DNA from: Stutzerimonas degradans
Lineage (GTDB): Bacteria > Pseudomonadota > Gammaproteobacteria > Pseudomonadales > Pseudomonadaceae
NCBI RefSeq assembly: GCF_024448505.1
Contig: NZ_JAMOHV010000002.1
Location: forward strand, 369,828-433,827
DNA: 64,000 bases
Direction: 5' to 3'
Shown: piece by piece, positions 8,300-16,538 of the stretch
Layout: every line of letters starts with the position of its first letter
How positions within the stretch are numbered: position 1 is the stretch's first letter
Notes under the pieces: model-generated
What the model was told of the DNA's origin: nothing
What the model saw: the letters and a program-made list of their open reading frames with translations, nothing else
The model's database searches: none
Translations under genes and position numbers: made by a program

Positions 8300-8324
8300 G
8301 AAAACCCCGCCGGAGCGGGGTTTG
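8300..8324 (-). terminator. Terminator after the major coat gene
   Basis: Stem AACCCCGC / GCGGGGTT with a four-base loop, followed on the minus strand by TTTTCT. It lies between the major coat gene and coaA. This is where filamentous phages place a strong terminator, so that coat protein and ssDNA-binding protein are made in excess over adsorption and assembly proteins. Confidence 0.8.
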
Positions 8325-8357
8325 TTTGCTTCGGCACATGCAGTGCGCTAACCCCGA

Positions 8358-8567
8358 TTACAGGGCGCGGCGCATGTACTTGAACGCCATCGCGGCGATG
8401 ATCACGGCGAAGACGGCCCAACCGATGGTGCCGACGTCGGTGCCGGCGGTATCCAGCGCGCCGGTGGCTTCCGGTGGAACAGCGGCGTAGACGGAGCCGG
8501 CAGCAGCCGAGAGAGCCACAGCAGCGCCGAGGCCGATTTTCTTGATGAAGTGCTTGTTCAGTTGCAT
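8358..8567 (-). CDS. coaB: Major coat protein (CoaB/pVIII type)
   Basis: 69-residue precursor: a 28-residue signal peptide with basic N-terminus (KHFIKKIGLG) and cleavage after SVYA, then a 41-residue mature coat protein. The mature part has an acidic/neutral N-terminus (AVPPEATGALDTAG), a membrane helix (IGWAVFAVIIAAMAF) and a basic C-terminus (KYMRRAL) that would face the DNA. Its shape is diagnostic of inovirus major coat proteins. GAGGT precedes the start. The terminator at 8300-8324 follows. Confidence 0.95.
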   Translation of the reverse strand: MQLNKHFIKKIGLGAAVALSAAAGSVYAAVPPEATGALDTAGTDVGTIGWAVFAVIIAAMAFKYMRRAL

Positions 8568-8577
8568 GGGTGATACC

Positions 8578-8793
8578 TCACTGTTTCAGGGCTTTTTTCA
8601 GGACCAGGAAGCCGAACACGGTAGCGAACAGAACGATCGCTTCGCCTTGCAGCTCGGAGACTTGGTCCCAGGTCAGTGCAGAGCCGTAGAGGCTTTGCAT
8701 TTCCTCGACCGTGAGGGCGACCAGCGAGCCAGAGCAGATGGGTGAGCCATCGGCGCCTTGCAGCCAGTCACCGTCACAGGCGAGGAAATTCAT
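8578..8793 (-). CDS. Small single-span phage protein
   Basis: 71 residues. An N-terminal region has two cysteines (FLACDGDW, SPICSGS) and a C-terminal hydrophobic helix (AIVLFATVFGFLVLKK) ends in a basic tail. It lies ten bases before the major coat gene, and its ATG overlaps the stop of the upstream zinc-ribbon gene (ATGA). Position corresponds to the small Pf1 genes between the ssDNA-binding and major coat genes. The topology suits a minor virion or assembly protein; the function is not known to me. Confidence 0.78.
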   Translation of the reverse strand: MNFLACDGDWLQGADGSPICSGSLVALTVEEMQSLYGSALTWDQVSELQGEAIVLFATVFGFLVLKKALKQ

Positions 8794-8966
8794 TCGCCGG
8801 CCTGCTCGAGGTCGGCGGATTCGGAAGGTTCGCAGTCAGGGCAGACGGCGAAATGGGGCGGCAGGCTGAGGTCGGGCAGCAGGTCGCTTTGCGGCGCGGG
8901 CAGCGCCATGAGCTTGCCCATGTCGTTTCCGCAGCAGTCGCAGTACACCCGGTCATCGATCAGCAT
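8790..8966 (-). CDS. 58-residue putative zinc-ribbon protein
   Basis: A short frame with two CxxC-like knuckles: YCDCC near residues 8-12 and CPDC at 42-45. They are separated by a Pro/Leu-rich stretch, as in small zinc ribbons. GGGAGGGG lies five bases before the ATG. The stop overlaps the next start (ATGA), and it begins 15 bases after the ssDNA-binding gene, so it sits firmly in the operon. Such four-Cys proteins may bind nucleic acid or partner proteins; no specific function can be given. Confidence 0.75.
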   Translation of the reverse strand: MLIDDRVYCDCCGNDMGKLMALPAPQSDLLPDLSLPPHFAVCPDCEPSESADLEQAGE

Positions 8967-8981
8967 GGCCGCCCCTCCCGG

Positions 8982-9341
8982 TTAGTTGGCCTTGGCCGGG
9001 TCGCCGGCTTTGGCCTGGGGTTGAGCTGGGGTGCGCGGGGTTTCGGCAGCGGCGCGGCTCTGGACGGCTTCGAGCTGGAGCGCCAGATTCTTGCCCTTGT
9101 TCTGCCCACCACGGGCAATCTCGAAGTGGATACGCACCAGTTGCAGCGGCTCGAACTGCGCGCCGGCTGCGAAGATCTCGTCGGCTACTTCGTCCGCTGC
9201 TGCCATGCCGATAATCGACAGGCCGTGTTCGGTCTTGCCGTCCGGCTCATCGCCGTAGAAAACCTTGATGTACTTCTGGCCCGCTTCACCGTCGAAGCGT
9301 TGAGTGCCGAGAAATGCAACTTCCATAGTCGAACGTGCCAT
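8982..9341 (-). CDS. Phage single-stranded DNA-binding protein (pV-like)
   Basis: 119 residues. An N-terminal OB-like beta-rich domain (ARSTMEVAFLGTQRF, IKVFYGDEPDGKTEHGLSI, LQLVRIHFEIARGG) is followed by a Pro/Ala-rich tail typical of SSB-like proteins. It would coat newly made viral ssDNA and switch replication to packaging. It is first in the unit leading to the coat protein gene, the position of the Pf1 ssDNA-binding protein. AGGA precedes the start. Sequence similarity to pV is weak by eye, so position carries much of the call. Confidence 0.75.
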   Translation of the reverse strand: MARSTMEVAFLGTQRFDGEAGQKYIKVFYGDEPDGKTEHGLSIIGMAAADEVADEIFAAGAQFEPLQLVRIHFEIARGGQNKGKNLALQLEAVQSRAAAETPRTPAQPQAKAGDPAKAN

Positions 9342-9830
9342 TTGTGTTTCCTCTCTCTAATTGCGCTTTATTGCGCTGCTTTGCTTTCTGCAGGCCGAGC
9401 GATCCCGAGCGAGTGAAAAGGCAATTTCACTGCGACCGGCTTGTTACTTGGCTTGCGGGTTAATCCGTGGCTCTAGTTATACGCGCTTGAAACGGTCTTT
9501 TTTCATACTCAAGGAATTATCAAGTTGCATGGTTTATTGGCATGAATAGCGACGAATCGACACTTACCCACCACGCTCAAAACAAAATTAATTAATAAAC
9601 CTCACTCTCTAAACACCAAGGGCTTCGCCCTTGTCATCCCACTCTCACCGCCGAGGGCTCGGGAGCGCGGGAGGGAAAAGCGCTCCCGCACTCACGAGCG
9701 GAGGCTGTTTCGGTTCGTGCGGGGTCAAGGGTGCGCTCCGCCCGTGCTTCCGTTCGCCGGATCGGTGAAGCGTGATCCGACGAGCCGGGAGCGCGGCCCT
9801 GGACCTGCTCGGCTTCGGTCAGGGTTTCGC
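9342..9830. other. Phage intergenic region upstream of the ssDNA-binding gene
   Basis: About 490 bases with no coding frame I trust. It holds an AT-rich stretch (about 9525-9600), one copy of the TCGACACT motif (9556-9563), a CAAGGGC/GCCCTTG hairpin (9617-9633) and a GGGAGCGC/GCGCTCCC inverted repeat (9661-9687). It probably carries the promoter of the ssDNA-binding/coat unit and may include packaging or complementary-strand signals. A minus-strand frame continues through 9634-9830, but its composition is unconvincing. Confidence 0.5.
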
Positions 9831-10151
9831 CTAGAACGGAAATTGCTCGCTCGGCGCCGAGGTTGAATCTTGGTAGGCAACGCTCCACCACTTCGCGGGG
9901 CGTTCGGGTGGCGTGTGCTTCTCGCAGATAAAGGCCGGCTCCACTGTCCACTCCGAGAGCAGAGGCTTCCAGGTTCCACCGACGCAGCCCATTTGCAGCG
10001 TGCGAATCGGCCGCGCATACGCGGGGCGGCATTGGACGCATGGTGTGGACCGGGAGAGAGCGGGTTTCGCCATTTCGCGTCTGGACCAACAGACAGAGCA
10101 GTCGCAGTCCTGGACGTGCGGAAGGCGTTGATAGCTGGCCGGCTTCTGCAT
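9831..10151 (-). CDS. Hypothetical phage protein with cysteine pairs
   Basis: 106 residues, rich in Cys and Trp: CDCSVCWSRRE near residue 16, CVQC near residue 38, and a C-terminal GTWKPLLSEWTVEPAFICEKH block. The Cys pairs suggest a zinc-binding fold. The ATG at 10151 has AGGGGAGGGG seven bases upstream. A longer overlapping frame (9634-10203) exists, but its Arg/Ala/Pro composition looks like an out-of-frame reading. It is located between the excisionase-like gene and the ssDNA-binding gene, as unnamed genes are in Pf1. Function unknown. Confidence 0.6.
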   Translation of the reverse strand: MQKPASYQRLPHVQDCDCSVCWSRREMAKPALSRSTPCVQCRPAYARPIRTLQMGCVGGTWKPLLSEWTVEPAFICEKHTPPERPAKWWSVAYQDSTSAPSEQFPF

Positions 10152-10190
10152 AGGTCATCCCCTCCCCTGGCTTTCCGTAGACGGTGCGGA

Positions 10191-10406
10191 TCATGCGGTC
10201 CACTCCTGTTCCAACAGCCAGTGACGGAGCATTGCGCTGTTGACCATGCGCCGCTTGCCGAGCTTTACGGTCGGTATCACACCCCGCGACGCCCAGGCAC
10301 GGGCCATACCAGGGCTGATGCCGTTACGGTCAGCCCAGCATTCGACGGTTTCTACGTCCTGCTGTGGGCCGATCAGCATTGAAGGTTCCAGCTCTTCCAG
10401 TTCCAT
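10191..10406 (-). CDS. Excisionase-like HTH DNA-binding protein
   Basis: 71 residues with a MerR/excisionase-type winged helix (VECWADRNGISPGMARAWASRG followed by VIPTVKLGKRRMVN). GGAG precedes the ATG. It is divergent from the ribbon-helix-helix gene, with three palindromic operators between them. This mirrors the XisF-repressor divergence of P. aeruginosa Pf phages, where the Xis-like protein promotes excision and lytic expression. It is first in the long minus-strand unit of phage genes. Xis function is inference from fold and position. Confidence 0.78.
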   Translation of the reverse strand: MELEELEPSMLIGPQQDVETVECWADRNGISPGMARAWASRGVIPTVKLGKRRMVNSAMLRHWLLEQEWTA

Positions 10407-10428
10407 GGATTACTCCAGCCAATCAATT

Positions 10429-10497
10429 GGACCACGGTGGTCCGTCGAGAAAAATGAAACCACGGTGGTCCCATTGCTGTCAAGACCACGGTGGTCC
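10429..10497. promoter_or_regulatory. Three palindromic operators in the phage switch region
   Basis: The 11-base palindrome ACCACGGTGGT occurs exactly three times (10431-10441, 10459-10469, 10485-10495), at 28- and 26-base intervals. Flanking GG/CC extends the first and third copies. The array fills the gap between the divergent excisionase-like and ribbon-helix-helix genes; the third copy ends 13 bases before the ATG of the latter. Near-helical phasing suggests cooperative binding of a dimeric repressor on one face of the DNA, most likely the adjacent Arc-type protein. Confidence 0.85.
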
Positions 10498-10508
10498 ATC
10501 ATCCGCCA

Positions 10509-10931
10509 ATGAGCAGAGAAGACCCCCAATTCAAGTTACGTATGCCGCCAGAGCTACGAACTCAGGCCGAACAAGCAGCTAAAGCAGCTGGTCGGTCTTT
10601 GAACGCAGAGCTAGTTGCCCGCATAGAAGCAAGCTTCATATCCGATGCAGAAACGGAGAGACTGCTGCCCGCCAAGCGGGCACGTGAGTTGTCGCTAATG
10701 GCACGAGCAGAAATTCCGAACGAAATACGTAGGCGAGCAATTTCAGCTATTGGACGAGCTATAAGGCTTGGACATAGCGAAGCGATAGCAAGCCTTGAAG
10801 ATCTAAATTTAGAATTTGGAATTCCAGACAACGAACTTGACGATCTCACCTCGAAGGTTATCGAGGAGCTTGAGAAAAGTGGCTATAAAGCCAAATGGGA
10901 TGACATCGCAACGCTTTGGATTGAGTTCTAA
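10509..10931 (+). CDS. Arc-type ribbon-helix-helix repressor, candidate prophage repressor
   Basis: 140 residues. The N-terminal ribbon-helix-helix (QFKLRMPPELRTQAEQAAK then GRSLNAELVARIEASF, about residues 7-45) is of the Arc/MetJ type. The C-terminal acidic-helical part (LEDLNLEFGIPDNELDDLTSKVIEELEKSG) may mediate oligomerisation. It is transcribed away from the rest of the phage genes and borders three palindromic operators, as expected of a lysogeny repressor. The ATG at 10509 is preferred over an upstream GTG that lies inside an operator. No good Shine-Dalgarno is visible. Confidence 0.8.
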   Translation: MSREDPQFKLRMPPELRTQAEQAAKAAGRSLNAELVARIEASFISDAETERLLPAKRARELSLMARAEIPNEIRRRAISAIGRAIRLGHSEAIASLEDLNLEFGIPDNELDDLTSKVIEELEKSGYKAKWDDIATLWIEF

Positions 10932-10973
10932 AAAGACTCAACCAAAGACTAAGCAAAGTTGCATGGAGGCAAC

Positions 10974-11732
10974 ATGAAATCGGATTGGGACGACGCCCCC
11001 GAATACCTACGCAACAGAAAGAAGCCAAGCCCTTGGCGGTTCCTTGCGTTCCTAGGTCTCGGCTCGGCTGTGATCTCGGCGCTAGCGCTTACATTCGGCA
11101 AACCGATCGCGCTGGACGTAAACCAGATCAAGCAGGGCATCCATATCGACGGCAAGCCTTGGTTTAACCAAGAACCAGAGCAGCCCATGCAGCCGGTTAG
11201 CCAGCCTTCTGTTGCAAGCTATGAAGCCCCAGCAGCAGAACCGACACCAGTTCCCCAGCAGCGACCGCTGACCCAGGAAGAAATCGACTGGTTCGCAGAG
11301 CGCACAGCGGAAGCAGTGCAGTCCCGGCAAACATCGTTTAACGATGATAACTACACGCCCAAACAGCCGGCCAGCATCTACACCCCGCCCGCAGCCCATC
11401 GGATTGCCGCAGCGACGCCCAGCACTAGCGCACCCAGGTCGCGGTCGGTGAGCCGAGAACATACGTCGAAATGGATCAAGGGTTGGAACGGCGGAATCGA
11501 CTATCTAGCCGAATGGGTATCCGTCAATAACTACATCGACGGAACCAGCGTATGCGCCAACCACCGCCGAGGCTCAATCGACTACCGCGAATGCCGCAAA
11601 GCCGCTAAACAGCACTTCCACGAGCAATGCCGTGCATGGCGCGCACGTTTCGATAGCGACCGCAAAGATCATAGCGACCGGATGAAGACGCGCTATTGCG
11701 GAGCAGCTAGTAGCTTTAACCCGATGGGTTGA
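10974..11732 (+). CDS. Hypothetical single-span membrane protein of the prophage
   Basis: 252 residues. A charged N-terminus (KSDWDDAPEYLRNRKKPSPW) is followed by one membrane helix (FLAFLGLGSAVISALALTF, about residues 23-41), a Pro/Gln/Ser-rich middle and a basic C-terminal domain with four cysteines (SVCANHR, YRECRKA, HEQCRAW, RYCGA). GGAGG lies four bases before the ATG. It is on the plus strand with the repressor, 42 bases after it, so it is probably expressed in the lysogen. I do not recognise a family. A lysogen-expressed membrane protein could act in superinfection exclusion, but nothing here proves it. Confidence 0.7.
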   Translation: MKSDWDDAPEYLRNRKKPSPWRFLAFLGLGSAVISALALTFGKPIALDVNQIKQGIHIDGKPWFNQEPEQPMQPVSQPSVASYEAPAAEPTPVPQQRPLTQEEIDWFAERTAEAVQSRQTSFNDDNYTPKQPASIYTPPAAHRIAAATPSTSAPRSRSVSREHTSKWIKGWNGGIDYLAEWVSVNNYIDGTSVCANHRRGSIDYRECRKAAKQHFHEQCRAWRARFDSDRKDHSDRMKTRYCGAASSFNPMG

Positions 11733-11739
11733 CTTTAAT

Positions 11740-12468
11740 ATGAAAATTTCGGATTTTGTTGTTTTTTTAAAAGCAGAGGCATTTGTACTAAGTGCAATCC
11801 CTGCTGCCGCTATTGCTGTTACATTTATTTTTGAAATGGGCTATCTGAGTTTTTATGGCGCACCCTTAGCCGCAATCGAAGTTGATGCTTACAAGGTTAT
11901 TATTTCTTGCGTATGCTTGATCGTGCTGTTTTACTCAATCATTGAGATTTTTTCAATTTTATTGGGATTAGCAGGAAAATTCAATAAAATTGTAGGAGCT
12001 TTTTTTGTTTCGCTAATCCCCGGCGTCCTGATTAGTTTGTTTGCTGTTCTTTCCAAGATTTATTTTCTTTTCTGGATTGCCGCCGGCGTCGTGGTTTTGT
12101 TCTATATTTTTGTGATTATCGAATTGCGCCGTGAACGCTCGACTGATGAGAATCTCCCAAAAAGTGAAGAGCATGTTTTGGCTGGCAAAATAAAGGAGTT
12201 TCTTTTCTTCGCTTTTATCGTTGCAGGGCTTAGCTTTAGCGTTGGGTACAATATTGCAATGGAGAAAATTAAGTATTTCGTGGCCGATGAAAATAGAGTT
12301 TTGGTCGAGATTTATGGTGACAAAGTTATTTTGGCTTATTTTAAAATTCAAAACAAAGAACGCGCCCTTACCGGGGAAATAGAGCTAGCAAGCCTATCTG
12401 ACTCCCAGTTAAAAGGTAGGAGCCAGCGATTGGGTCCGCTGTTACCTGCCAAAACAACAACCCCTTAA
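11740..12468 (+). CDS. AT-rich polytopic membrane protein, cargo (moron) gene
   Basis: 242 residues with about five membrane helices (near residues 10-33, 50-74, 83-104, 106-127 and 151-171) and a C-terminal soluble tail (VADENRVLVEIYGDKVILAYFKIQ). The gene is visibly AT-rich, with Ile/Phe/Lys-heavy codons (TTT, ATT, AAA), unlike every neighbour. It lies seven bases after the preceding phage gene and is the last gene before the right att repeat, the typical place for acquired cargo. The family is not recognised. Candidate roles are phage exclusion or defence, or lysogenic conversion; this is inference only. Confidence 0.75.
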   Translation: MKISDFVVFLKAEAFVLSAIPAAAIAVTFIFEMGYLSFYGAPLAAIEVDAYKVIISCVCLIVLFYSIIEIFSILLGLAGKFNKIVGAFFVSLIPGVLISLFAVLSKIYFLFWIAAGVVVLFYIFVIIELRRERSTDENLPKSEEHVLAGKIKEFLFFAFIVAGLSFSVGYNIAMEKIKYFVADENRVLVEIYGDKVILAYFKIQNKERALTGEIELASLSDSQLKGRSQRLGPLLPAKTTTP

Positions 12469-12594
12469 AATGGGTGTCGATAAAGTGTCGAAAACACTGT
12501 GCCGAATTGCGTCGAAACGAGCAGACGGCTCAGCCCGGAAACCACATAACGACACGCATTGCGCCGAATCGACACACTAAGCAAAAGGGTTCGA

Positions 12595-12618
12595 TTCCCT
12601 TCGCCTCCGACACCACAC
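12595..12618. other. Right att-like repeat with tRNA T-arm-like sequence
   Basis: The stretch matches the left repeat at 2021-2048 (TTCCCTTCGC and GACACCACAC) but lacks four bases in the middle. Upstream bases 12586-12600 form a T-arm-like stem-loop (AAGGG TTCGATT CCCTT). The remainder of the tRNA is absent. A terminator hairpin follows as at the left junction. It marks the right edge of the prophage against the chromosomal pca genes. Confidence 0.6.
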
Positions 12619-12621
12619 AAA

Positions 12622-12646
12622 AAAGCCCTGTTCTACAGGGCTTTTT
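12622..12646. terminator. Terminator beside right att repeat
   Basis: Perfect stem AAAGCCCTGT / ACAGGGCTTT with a TCT loop and a T run. It is nearly identical to the hairpin at 2052-2077. It can serve the interrupted tRNA-type gene and, in reverse orientation, the pcaD transcript ending at 12677. Confidence 0.85.
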
Positions 12647-12676
12647 TCTTTCGTCGATCCCTTTCTCCTCACTGCC

Positions 12677-13471
12677 TCACCCGACCAAGAATTCCAGCAC
12701 GCGCTGGGTGAAGGCTTCGCCAGCCTCGACGTTCGAGAGGTGGGCGGCTTCGAAGACTGCCAGTTCCGCGCCGGCAACTTGTGCTTGGATGAACTGGCCA
12801 TGGTCCACGGTCGTCACCGGATCCTTGGCGCCGCAGACCACCAGGGTGGGCACTGTGATGCCGGCTAGTTGCTCACGGAAATTGGCGTCGCGCACGGCGG
12901 CGCAGTTGGCGGCGTAGCCGTCCGGCGAGGTGCTGGCGATCATGTCGGTGATGCGGCGTGCAACGTCAGGCTGCTGTTCGGCGAAGCCAGGAGTGAACCA
13001 GCGCGCGATGGAGGCGTCGCGCATGTCGCGCATGGCTTGCTGCTGTCCGTTTAGTACCGTCTTGATGCGGTCGTTCCAGACCTGTTCGGTGCCGATCTTC
13101 GCAGCGGTGTTGCACAGCACCAGGCGCTGCAGCCGCGGGCCGGCATGGAGCGCCAGCCACTGGCCGATAAGGCCGCCCATCGACAGCCCGCAGAAAGAAA
13201 AACGCTCGATTCCCAGCCCATCGAGCAAGCCCAGCACGTCGCGACCCAGCTGTTCGATGCTGTAGGGGACAGGGCTGATGCTCGACTCACCATGGCCACG
13301 GGTGTCGTATCGCAGCACGCGAAAATGTCTGGCGAAGGCCGGAATCTGCTCATCCCACATGCCCAGGCTGGTGCCCAGCGAATTGGAGAGCACCAGCACC
13401 GGCAAGCCTTCGGCGCCATCGAAACGGTAGTTCAGGCTGGCATCGGCCAATTTCATGATCGGCATGGTCAT
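12677..13471 (-). CDS. pcaD: 3-oxoadipate enol-lactonase
   Basis: 264-residue alpha/beta hydrolase. It converts beta-ketoadipate enol-lactone to beta-ketoadipate in the protocatechuate/catechol pathway. The nucleophile elbow GLSMGG, an oxyanion-region SNSLGTSLGMWD block and the C-terminal catalytic His in EAAHLSNVE are visible, and the length is normal. It lies 148 bases downstream of pcaF on the same strand, so it may be read from the pcaIJF transcript. It is the last chromosomal gene before the right prophage junction. pcaB and pcaC, its usual partners, are not in the window. Confidence 0.95.
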   Translation of the reverse strand: MTMPIMKLADASLNYRFDGAEGLPVLVLSNSLGTSLGMWDEQIPAFARHFRVLRYDTRGHGESSISPVPYSIEQLGRDVLGLLDGLGIERFSFCGLSMGGLIGQWLALHAGPRLQRLVLCNTAAKIGTEQVWNDRIKTVLNGQQQAMRDMRDASIARWFTPGFAEQQPDVARRITDMIASTSPDGYAANCAAVRDANFREQLAGITVPTLVVCGAKDPVTTVDHGQFIQAQVAGAELAVFEAAHLSNVEAGEAFTQRVLEFLVG

Positions 13472-13619
13472 TTACTCTTTTCAAACGTGATGTTCGGCCG
13501 ACGTATCGTTCAACGATGCGGCCGGCCGGGATAAAGATGCGTCGAATCCGAGACTCGGCTGGGGCGCGCCCACTCAGCCGTGAGCGCTCACGCCAGAGCA
13601 GACTCTAGCGTGCCTGCGC

Positions 13620-14821
<1,202 letters not shown>

Positions 14822-14825
<4 letters not shown>

Positions 14826-15610
14826 TCGTCACCTCCCGCCTGGCCGTGGGCGGCGGCGGTGCGCGCTTCCAGGGCGCGCAGTGCAGCCAGTTCCTCGGCG
14901 CGCGGCGCCTCGGTGGTGGCGACCACATCGGCGAAGCGAATCGCCCAGCCGGTGTTCTCGATCACCTGCTCGCGGGTCACGCCCGGGTGCAGCGCGGTGA
15001 CGACGAACTCGTGGGTACCGGCTTCGGGCTCCATGATGCACAGGTCGGTGATGATCGCCACCGGGCCCTTGCCCGGCAGGCCGAGCTGCTTGCGGTGCTC
15101 GCCGCCCTCGCCGAAGCCGACCGAGGTGATGAAGGCCAGCTTGTCGACGAAGGTGCGGTGCGACTGCTTGAGGATGATCAGCACTTGCTTGGCGCTGCCG
15201 GCGATCTCCGGCGCGCCGCCGGCGCCCGGCAGGCGCACCTTGGGCTGGTGGTAGTCGCCGATCACCGTGGTGTTGATGTTGCCGTACTTGTCCACCTGCG
15301 CCGCACCGAGGAAGCCGACGTCAATGCGCCCGCCCTGCAGCCAGTAGCGGAAGATCTCGCCGGTGGGGACCACGGTGTCGGCGGTCTCGGCCAGTTCGCC
15401 GTCGCCGATCGATAGTGGCAGGACGCTCGGCTTGGCGCCAATCGGGCCGGATTCGTAGATCAGCACGACTTCCGGCGCATGGGTCAGCCGCGCCAGGTTG
15501 GCGGCCTTGGACGGCAGGCCGATGCCGACGAAGCAGACGCTGCCATTGCCCAGGCGGCGGGCGGCGGCGACGGTCATCATTTCATTGGTGCTGTAATCGT
15601 GAACGCTCAT
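14822..15610 (-). CDS. pcaJ: 3-oxoadipate CoA-transferase subunit B
   Basis: 262-residue beta subunit of the succinyl-CoA:3-oxoadipate CoA-transferase, which activates 3-oxoadipate. The active-site Glu lies in the IYESGPIG motif typical of the family I CoA-transferase beta subunit, and the [11 protein letters not shown] loop is also seen. The start codon overlaps the pcaI stop (TGATG), and the stop overlaps the pcaF start, so the three genes form a tightly coupled operon in the order I-J-F. Confidence 0.96.
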
Positions 15611-16461
15611 CAGATGGCCTCCCCTGCGAGCTTTTGCTTGAACTCGGCGAAATCGGCCGTGCCGCGGATATACGTGTCGATCCAGGCACCGAACGCCGAG
15701 CGATCACGGGCGATCGGGTCCCAGGCTTGGTAGAAGCGGTTGTCGCGCTCGTAGTAGCCGTGGGCGTAGGATGGATGCGCGCCGCCCGGCACCAGACAGA
15801 CGGCAGTCAGCGCCCAGGTCGGCAGCACACAGGCGTTCATCGGCGCGTTGAGGTCGTCGACGATTTCCTCGACGGTGACGATGCAGCGTTTGGCGGCCAG
15901 GGCGGCCTCCTTCTGCACGCCGAGGATGCCCTGGATCAGCACGTTGCCCTTGCGGTCGGCCTTCTGCGCGTGGATCACGGTGACGTCCGGGCGCACGCTC
16001 GGCACGGCGGCCAGCACTTCGCCGGTGAACGGACAGGTGACCGACTTGATCAGCGGGTTGACCTTCGGCAGGTCGGAGCCGGCGTAGGCGCGCAACACTG
16101 CGAACGGCAGGCCCGAGGCGCCGGCGACGTAGGCGTTGGCGAGGTCCGCGTGGCTGTGTTCCTCGATCTCCAGCGGCTGCGGCCACTGCTTCTCCACCGC
16201 GTCGCGCAGGCGGTGCAGCGAGCCGACGCCGGGGTTGCCGCCCCAGGAGAAGATCAGCTTCTTGGCGCAGCCGGCGCCGATCAGCAGGTCGTAGACCAGG
16301 TCCGGCGTCATGCGCACCAGGGTCAGCTCCTGCTTGTTCTGGCGGACGATCTCGTGGGCGGCCGCAGTGGGAATCAGGTGGGTGAAGCCTTCCAGGGCAA
16401 CCGTGTCGCCATCCTGGATGAAGCGCTCGACGGCTTCGCGGAGCGAGAGGAGTTCAGCCAT
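15610..16461 (-). CDS. pcaI: 3-oxoadipate CoA-transferase subunit A
   Basis: 283-residue alpha subunit of the 3-oxoadipate CoA-transferase. It shows the family I alpha-subunit pattern: DGDTVALEGFTHLIPTAAA near the N-terminus, WGGNPGVGSLHRLRDA in the CoA-binding region and HAQKADRKGNVLIQGILG. It is first in pcaIJF. The upstream gap carries sequences that match the PcaR operator, so expression is probably induced by beta-ketoadipate through PcaR at 16638-17480. Confidence 0.95.
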   Translation of the reverse strand: MAELLSLREAVERFIQDGDTVALEGFTHLIPTAAAHEIVRQNKQELTLVRMTPDLVYDLLIGAGCAKKLIFSWGGNPGVGSLHRLRDAVEKQWPQPLEIEEHSHADLANAYVAGASGLPFAVLRAYAGSDLPKVNPLIKSVTCPFTGEVLAAVPSVRPDVTVIHAQKADRKGNVLIQGILGVQKEAALAAKRCIVTVEEIVDDLNAPMNACVLPTWALTAVCLVPGGAHPSYAHGYYERDNRFYQAWDPIARDRSAFGAWIDTYIRGTADFAEFKQKLAGEAI

Positions 16462-16538
16462 GAGTCGGATCTCGTGTGGTTTTCATTACGCCGGATGCGT
16501 TGGAGAAAACGGTAACGGTCCAACTCACGCCTAACAAT

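Noticed and set aside
9634..10203. 189-codon minus-strand frame overlapping the Cys-rich phage gene
   Set aside because: Its composition after the first residues is Arg/Ala/Pro/Ser-rich and unstructured, while the 106-residue frame starting at 10151 has a better-placed ribosome site and Cys/Trp motifs.
10429..10497. Three short regularly spaced repeats considered as a mini CRISPR array
   Set aside because: The repeats are 11-15-base perfect palindromes with spacers under 20 bases, no cas genes are near, and they lie in a divergent promoter: operators.
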